Positions 3,127 through 5,249 of a stretch of 5,249 bases of DNA are shown here, piece after piece. The translations under genes were made by a program, and so were the position numbers. The notes under the pieces are model-generated. The model was not told the DNA's origin and made no database searches. It was given only the letters and a program-made list of their open reading frames with translations. This DNA comes from Akkermansiaceae bacterium. Lineage in GTDB: Bacteria > Verrucomicrobiota > Verrucomicrobiia > Verrucomicrobiales > Akkermansiaceae. The number at the start of each line of letters is the position of its first letter. The first letter of the stretch is position 1. Where the stretch lies: NCBI GenBank assembly GCA_023300205.1, contig JALZVD010000132.1, forward strand, positions 1 through 5,249, read 5' to 3'.

Positions 3127-5249
3127 ATGGAATTAAACATACAAACAGTTACCGCCAACGTTGGCGCTAACCCTATCTCATTCGAGACAGGAAAGATGGC
3201 TAAGCTCGCAGACGGAGCAGTAGTAGTAAGATCAGGTGAAACAACAGTTCTCGTGACTGCATGTTCACTTACTAAAATCAGAGACGGACAATCATGGTTC
3301 CCACTTTCTGTAGAATATAAAGAAAGAGCGTTCGCTGCTGGTGTATTCCCAGGTGGATACTTTAAGCGCGAAGGTCGTCCTACTGAGAAGGAGATCCTCA
3401 CATGCCGTATGACTGACCGTCCTCTACGTCCACTTTTCCCTAAAGGTTACCTTTATGAGACACAGATCGTAGCTCTCATGCTATCAGCTGATGGTATCAA
3501 CGATGCTGATATTCTTTCAATGAACGGAGCTTCTGCTGCGCTTTCTATCTCTGACATTCCTTTCGCTCGCCCTATCGGAGCAGTGCGTATTGGCCGTGTG
3601 GATGGTGAGTTTGTAGTGAACCCTACTTTCGACCAACGTGAAGAGTCTGACTTGGATCTTGTCTATGTGGGTGATAAGGAGAATGTGATCATGATTGAAG
3701 GTGGTGCTGATCAGGTTCCTGAAGAGGAGTTTGTAAAGGCGCTTTACTTCGCTCAGACACAGGTAGAAATCCTTGTGGCTGCTCAGGAAGAGCTTAAGGC
3801 TACTTCAGGTAAGGAGACTCGTCCATACGATGTTTCAGTAGCTGCACCAGATCTTCTCGACATTGCTTACGAAGTTGCGGGTGACCGTATTGAGTCTGCT
3901 ATCTACGCGGCTTCTAAGGTGGAGCGCGCTACTAAGGTGGGTGCACTACGTAAGGAAGTAGAGGCAGTGATCATGGAGAGATTCCCTGATACTACTGACT
4001 TCCAGATCGAGCAGGCATTTGAATTCCTTCAGAAGAAGGCGTTCCGTATCTCTATCATGGAGAAGGGCACACGTGCAGATGGCAGAAAGCCAGCTGACTT
4101 GCGTCCATTGTTCGCTGAAGAAGGTCTCCTTCCTAAGGTTCACGGATCAGCTCTATTCGCTCGTGGAGAAACTCAGGCACTTGCCGTTTCTACACTTGCA
4201 CCGGCTGACGAGCGTCAGTATTTCGACAACTATGCAGGTGGAGAAGACAGTAAGCGCTTCATCCTTCACTATTCTTTCCCTCCGTTCTCGGTAGGTGAGG
4301 CAGGTCGTTTCGGTGGTCTTAACCGACGTGAAATTGGTCATGGTAATCTTGCTGAGCGTTCAATCGCTCCAGTGATTCCAGCTGAGGAAGATTTCCCATA
4401 TGCAGTCAGAACCGTTTCTGAAGTGCTTGAGTCTAACGGTTCATCATCAATGGCGACAGTTTGTGCAGGCACTATGTCACTCATGGGTGCTGGTGTTCCT
4501 CTTCTTAACCCAGTTTCTGGTATCTCAGTAGGTCTTGTGACTGAATTTGATGATGCGGGTAACATGGTTAAGTATGAGCGTCTGCTCGACATCATTGGGT
4601 CTGAAGATTTCTATGGTGATATGGACTTCAAACTCTGTGGAACTCCTGACGGTGTGACTTCTTACCAGCTTGATCTCAAGCTCGATGGTATCCCACTTAA
4701 GATTCTAGAAGAGGCAGTTTATCAAGCGAAGGAGGGCCGTGAGGTTATCCTTCAGAAGATGCTTTCTGTGATCAACGAGACAGCACCTATCAACGAGAAT
4801 GCTCCACGTATTGAGTCAGTGAAAATTGACGCAGATAAGATCGGTATGCTCATTGGACCTGGTGGCAAGAACATCAAGGCGATTCAGGCTGAGTCTGGAG
4901 CTGATCTTAATATCGAAGATGACGGCACTGTCCACATCTACGCTGCTAAGAAAGAGAGTCTCGACCGTGCGGTTGAGATGGTGAGTCAGATGTTTGCTGA
5001 AGTTGAAGTGAACAAGACTTACACTGGTAAGATTGTTTCTACTACAGCGTTTGGTGCGTTCATCGAGGTGCTTCCTGGTAAGGATGGACTTATTCATATC
5101 TCTGAGCTTGCTGAAGGCCGCGTAGAGAAGACTGAAGATGTGGTTAAGGTGGGTGACGAAGTCACTGCTAAGTGCATCGGTATCGATGACAAAGGCCGCG
5201 TGAAGATGTCTATCAAGGCTGCGCTTAAGGAGGCTAAGCAGTCTCAAGC
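3127..5249 (+). CDS. pnp: Polynucleotide phosphorylase (3' end cut by window edge)
   Basis: PNPase is a trimeric 3'-to-5' exoribonuclease that degrades RNA phosphorolytically to nucleoside diphosphates, often in the degradosome, and can add tails in reverse. 707 codons are present, starting MELNIQTVTANVGANPISFE. Domains in order: first RNase PH core (about 1-220) with YFKREGRP (78-85) and TDRPLRPLFPKGY; helical linker (about 245-315); second RNase PH core from RADGR (316-320) with NRREIGHG (Arg400, Arg401), SNGSSSMA (436-443), and metal ligands Asp494, Asp500 and Lys502, matching E. coli Asp486, Asp492 and Lys494; KH domain with GPGG (577-580); S1 domain from about 629. E. coli PNPase has 711 residues, so the end is probably near. 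A normally conserved Asp before the metal ligands is Ser492. The start has no Shine-Dalgarno, only an A-rich run. Codons (GCT, CGT, CTT, ATC, AAG) suggest high expression. Confidence 0.98.
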   Translation, partial: MELNIQTVTANVGANPISFETGKMAKLADGAVVVRSGETTVLVTACSLTKIRDGQSWFPLSVEYKERAFAAGVFPGGYFKREGRPTEKEILTCRMTDRPLRPLFPKGYLYETQIVALMLSADGINDADILSMNGASAALSISDIPFARPIGAVRIGRVDGEFVVNPTFDQREESDLDLVYVGDKENVIMIEGGADQVPEEEFVKALYFAQTQVEILVAAQEELKATSGKETRPYDVSVAAPDLLDIAYEVAGDRIESAIYAASKVERATKVGALRKEVEAVIMERFPDTTDFQIEQAFEFLQKKAFRISIMEKGTRADGRKPADLRPLFAEEGLLPKVHGSALFARGETQALAVSTLAPADERQYFDNYAGGEDSKRFILHYSFPPFSVGEAGRFGGLNRREIGHGNLAERSIAPVIPAEEDFPYAVRTVSEVLESNGSSSMATVCAGTMSLMGAGVPLLNPVSGISVGLVTEFDDAGNMVKYERLLDIIGSEDFYGDMDFKLCGTPDGVTSYQLDLKLDGIPLKILEEAVYQAKEGREVILQKMLSVINETAPINENAPRIESVKIDADKIGMLIGPGGKNIKAIQAESGADLNIEDDGTVHIYAAKKESLDRAVEMVSQMFAEVEVNKTYTGKIVSTTAFGAFIEVLPGKDGLIHISELAEGRVEKTEDVVKVGDEVTAKCIGIDDKGRVKMSIKAALKEAKQSQ

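Noticed and set aside
3069..3401. 110-codon minus-strand frame over the pnp start
   Set aside because: It overlaps conserved RNase PH sequence of pnp and has no recognisable motifs.
4816..5247. 143-codon minus-strand frame opposite the end of pnp
   Set aside because: The plus strand here encodes intact KH and S1 domains of PNPase; the antisense frame is a product of codon bias.
1..5249. Defence system, prophage, insertion sequence, CRISPR array or tRNA
   Set aside because: All substantial coding frames are housekeeping families, and I saw no direct-repeat array, terminal inverted repeats or tRNA cloverleaf.

Overview
The window reads as chromosomal housekeeping DNA from a Gram-negative bacterium. 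A tentative lineage is the Verrucomicrobiota/PVC group. The reasons are the flavour of the PNPase and S15 proteins, A/T-rich start contexts without a Shine-Dalgarno sequence at gdhA, rpsO and pnp, and a tiny lipoprotein. The lineage call is inference; only the gene families are well supported. I see no mobile element, CRISPR array, tRNA or rRNA.

Layout: (1) positions 1-440, minus strand, hold the N-terminal third of an NADP-type glutamate dehydrogenase (gdhA) running off the left edge. (2) A 150-base A/T-rich divergent region follows. (3) Positions 591-2412, plus strand, form a probable operon: the membrane diadenylate cyclase cdaA, the tRNA m6t6A methyltransferase trmO, and a 57-residue putative lipoprotein. 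It ends in an AU-rich hairpin that includes the last stop codon. (4) Positions 2458-2881 hold a candidate promoter, a leader of about 140 bases and rpsO (ribosomal protein S15), closed by a perfect 12-bp terminator hairpin. (5) Positions 2922-5249 hold a leader of about 205 bases, rich in small inverted repeats, and pnp (polynucleotide phosphorylase). pnp runs off the right edge after 707 residues, probably close to its natural end.

How the genes relate: rpsO-pnp is the classical order seen in many bacteria, and in E. coli both genes are controlled through their mRNA leaders. gdhA and cdaA diverge from one intergenic region. This is suggestive because glutamate and c-di-AMP are both tied to potassium and osmotic balance, but no shared control is proven. 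trmO and rpsO both concern translation.

I do not see a clearly new multi-gene system. The most worthwhile leads are in the non-coding parts: repeated complementary segments in the pnp leader that could form mutually exclusive stems, a 20-codon ORF overlapping the rpsO start as ATGA, and a shared sequence block upstream of cdaA and rpsO. Also notable is a strong G+T bias of the plus strand over about 1-2410, whichever strand is coding.
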